Shown: positions 62,017-64,000 of the stretch, piece by piece | Position numbering within the stretch: the stretch's first letter is position 1 | Layout of the letters: every line of letters begins with the position of its first letter | DNA from: Gelidibacter mesophilus DSM 14095 | Lineage (GTDB): Bacteria; Bacteroidota; Bacteroidia; Flavobacteriales; Flavobacteriaceae | Assembly: GCF_000423005.1 (NCBI RefSeq) | Contig: NZ_AUHD01000007.1 | Coordinates: 186,001-250,000, forward strand | DNA length: 64,000 nucleotides | Direction: 5' to 3' | Translations under genes and position numbers: made by a program | Notes under the pieces: model-generated | The model's database searches: none | What the model was told of the DNA's origin: nothing | What the model saw: only the letters and a program-made list of their open reading frames with translations

Positions 62017-62715
62017 ATGGCAGAAAAACAACCTTCATTTTCCATTAAAAATTGGTCGCAAGATGATCAGCCTCGCGAGAAATTAAGAGATAAAGGAAAA
62101 GCGGCTTTAAGTGATGCAGAATTGGTAGCCATTCTCATAGGCTCAGGAAGCAGAAATGAAAGTGCAGTGGAACTTTGCAAACGCATTTTGGCAAGTGCCA
62201 ATAATAATTTGAGTGCGTTGGGCAAATTATCCATCAAACAACTGACCGAGTTTAAGGGAATTGGCGAGGCTAAAGCAATTGCCATTATCGCAGCATTAGA
62301 ATTAGGCAGGCGACGCAGGGGAGAGGAGGCCTTGCAACACCACAAAATTGATTCTAGCCAATCAGTTTTTGAACTCATGCAACCCATTATTGGCGAATTG
62401 GCCCATGAAGAGTTTTGGATCATTTATTTAAACAATTCCAATAAAGTCCTACAAAAAAACCAATTGAGTAAAGGTGGGATCACGGGCACCTTAGTTGATG
62501 TTCGCTTGGCTCTTAAAACAGCTTTAGAGACTGGAGCAGTGGGCCTAATTTTGGCACATAACCATCCCTCAGGTAATTTAAAGCCAAGCGAAGCCGATAA
62601 ACAGATTACTCAAAAATTAAAAAATGCTGGAGAGAGTTTGGATATCAAAGTTTTGGACCATCTGATCATTACTGAAAATGCTTACTTTAGTTTTGCGGAT
62701 GAAGGAATATTGTGA
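62017..62715 (+). CDS. radC: RadC-family JAB/MPN protein
   Basis: The start is the ATG at 62017 (in-frame TTG and GTG precede it). The 232-residue protein has a helix-hairpin-helix region (LTEFKGIGEAKAIAIIAALE) and a JAMM metal site AHNHPSGNLKPSEAD (with the upstream Glu in EEFWIIYL). RadC proteins were linked to DNA repair, but that is disputed and the JAB domain may be a peptidase-like fold. It is a widespread single-copy gene. Confidence 0.93.
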   Translation: MAEKQPSFSIKNWSQDDQPREKLRDKGKAALSDAELVAILIGSGSRNESAVELCKRILASANNNLSALGKLSIKQLTEFKGIGEAKAIAIIAALELGRRRRGEEALQHHKIDSSQSVFELMQPIIGELAHEEFWIIYLNNSNKVLQKNQLSKGGITGTLVDVRLALKTALETGAVGLILAHNHPSGNLKPSEADKQITQKLKNAGESLDIKVLDHLIITENAYFSFADEGIL

Positions 62716-63093
62716 AAATAAAATTCCCAATGTAGAAGCATCAAATTTCCATTATCATTATTAGAATAAAACTGCCAAATCATAATAATCAAATGCCATT
62801 ATGTCTAAATGTTGCGGAAGACTTAAATTTGCTCAGCGGTAAGAAAGTGAACTTATAGTAACCTACTGATTATTTTATTTGTCTGTAGTCAAGAGAGCGG
62901 AATTTAGTTTTCGAATGATGACATCATTATTGAAATACATCAGAAAAGATTCTGTTTTGGGATTTGGAATTTTTAACTTTGGAATTTCCATTTCACTATA
63001 TTTAATAAATGATACATAAAGACCAAAGTCTAATGAAGGGAAGCATTTTAAGATTTGCATTTGAGATTTTTAACTTTGGAATTTACCCCATCG
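62716..63093. other. 378-bp gap between radC and the last gene
   Basis: AT-rich with no credible gene; the leftward 61-codon frame at 62875-63060 lacks recognisable features. A 19-nt direct repeat occurs at 62969-62987 and 63066-63084, 97 bp apart. No tRNA or terminator hairpin was clear. Confidence 0.45.
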
Positions 63094-64000
63094 AATGTTA
63101 CTAGTTTACACTCATAAAATAACTCCAAGAATGACGTATGCCTTTAAGCATATTGTTTTGCGCATTTTAAATGTGCCAGTGAGTTTTACAACTACCGTCG
63201 AGGAATTTATTGCACATGATAGCATGAAGATTTCTTATACCAAACAACCGTTGAGCAGTGAGTTGTTTATACGAAGTCATGAATTGATATTTGAGCAAGG
63301 ACTTTCTGATTTGGATATCAATGTACAAGATTGGGGGGCAACAAAATGTTTCTTTTCAACATCGGATAAAAGCAATTTGCCATTTGATATTTTTGCGGCT
63401 ACTTTTTATTTATTAAGTAGGTATGAAGAATATTTACCACACGTAAAAGATGAGTATGGCCGGTTTTTGGCCACAGAGAGCTTAGCGTACAATAAAGGCT
63501 TTCTTCACCAACCCGTGGTGGATATTTGGGCCTATAAATTTAAGGAAATCCTCCAAGCGCAGTTTCCGGAATTTGAATTCCCATCCAGAAGTTATAATAT
63601 ACAACCAGTCATTGATGTGCCTGTGGCCTATTATTTTAAGGACAAAGGTTTATTAAGAACCTTTGGAGGCACTGTTGCTGATCTGTTTAGTTTAAGATTG
63701 AAACAGCTTTATCATCGGTATCAATGTTTGGCGGGCTTTAAGAGAGATCCCTACGATACGTTTAAATGGATCGTGACCAAACAAAAGCAAACTTCCAATA
63801 AGTTTATCGTGTTTTTCCTGATAGGAGAATATTCAACGTATGACAAGAATGTCAACATCAACAAAAAACGATTTGTTTCCTTGATTAAGTATGTGGGCGA
63901 TTATTGTAAGATTGGATTAAAAGCATCCTATTTGTCATTGGATGATATGCCAACCCTTAAAAAGGAAAAACGAAAAATGGAAGCGACCACAAATTATCCA
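63094..64000 (+). CDS. Polysaccharide-deacetylase-like protein (DUF7033-type), 3' end beyond window
   Basis: Translated directly from ATG 63094, the frame stays open to the window end (302 codons). The N-terminal part VYTHKITPRMTYAFKHI (4-20) and LPFDIFAATFYLLSRYEEYL (94-113) match the extended N-terminal domain of flavobacterial proteins annotated as polysaccharide deacetylase (NodB-like). The NodB metal site should lie in the missing part; PVIDVPVAYYF (about 171-181) may be the first motif. It lacks a signal peptide. The role may be in surface polysaccharide or exopolysaccharide deacetylation. Confidence 0.7.

Noticed and set aside
62875-63060. Leftward 61-codon ORF after radC
   Set aside because: It overlaps a direct-repeat copy and has no family features.
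1-64000. tRNA, rRNA, CRISPR arrays, insertion sequences, prophage genes
   Set aside because: Intergenic regions were scanned by eye for T-loop motifs, regular spacers, transposase or integrase motifs; none was seen.

Overview
The window looks like a chromosomal segment of a marine-type Flavobacteriaceae (phylum Bacteroidota). The evidence is a SusC/SusD polysaccharide utilisation locus, lipoproteins whose lipobox Cys is followed by acidic residues, AT-rich intergenic DNA with TAnnTTTG -7 boxes instead of clear Shine-Dalgarno sites, mevalonate-pathway genes, and many families typical of this group. No rRNA, tRNA, CRISPR array, insertion sequence or prophage was seen. Both ends cut through genes: an alpha-amylase at the left and a polysaccharide-deacetylase-like protein at the right.

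Positions 1-22254 form one alpha-glucan (starch/maltodextrin) utilisation locus. A leftward arm encodes SusC, SusD, a SusE/F-like binding lipoprotein and a multidomain alpha-amylase. A rightward arm encodes a LacI-type regulator, an MFS sugar transporter, beta-phosphoglucomutase, GH65 maltose phosphorylase, three GH13 enzymes, an esterase and a GH31 alpha-glucosidase, and ends at a strong intrinsic terminator. Inferred flow: surface binding and cutting, SusCD import, periplasmic trimming, MFS import of maltose, then phosphorolysis to glucose plus beta-glucose-1-phosphate and on to glucose-6-phosphate. The region between susC and lacI holds a LacI-type operator.

Positions 22255-42788 are mixed housekeeping and stress genes: a GAF-domain protein facing an HD-PycTM membrane protein; a redox-repair cluster (MsrB, three MsrA paralogues, SelO, a hydrolase-OsmC fusion); a 1231-residue lipoprotein joining a metallophosphoesterase to an outer-membrane barrel; a DUF2254 protein; a TesB thioesterase; a glycerophosphodiester phosphodiesterase; a flavoprotein; and a TPR hybrid histidine kinase.

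Positions 43271-51625 hold an isoprenoid set (diphosphomevalonate decarboxylase, mevalonate-kinase-like GHMP kinase, UbiA prenyltransferase), an RluB-type pseudouridine synthase, and a polyamine operon (arginine decarboxylase, agmatinase, a deoxyhypusine-synthase homologue without the catalytic Lys, and an acidic protein). Positions 51740-64000 carry small proteins, a membrane GT2 glycosyltransferase with phased upstream boxes, a formylglycine-generating-enzyme lipoprotein, a HipA-like kinase/DUF3037 pair, an arsR-arsM unit with a palindromic operator, a DUF1275 protein, two GNAT acetyltransferases, a DUF1569 protein and RadC.

The least explained items are the DHS-like protein, the phosphoesterase-barrel fusion, the HD-PycTM orphan, the HipA/DUF3037 pair, and a family of four intergenic palindromes placed just upstream of rightward genes.
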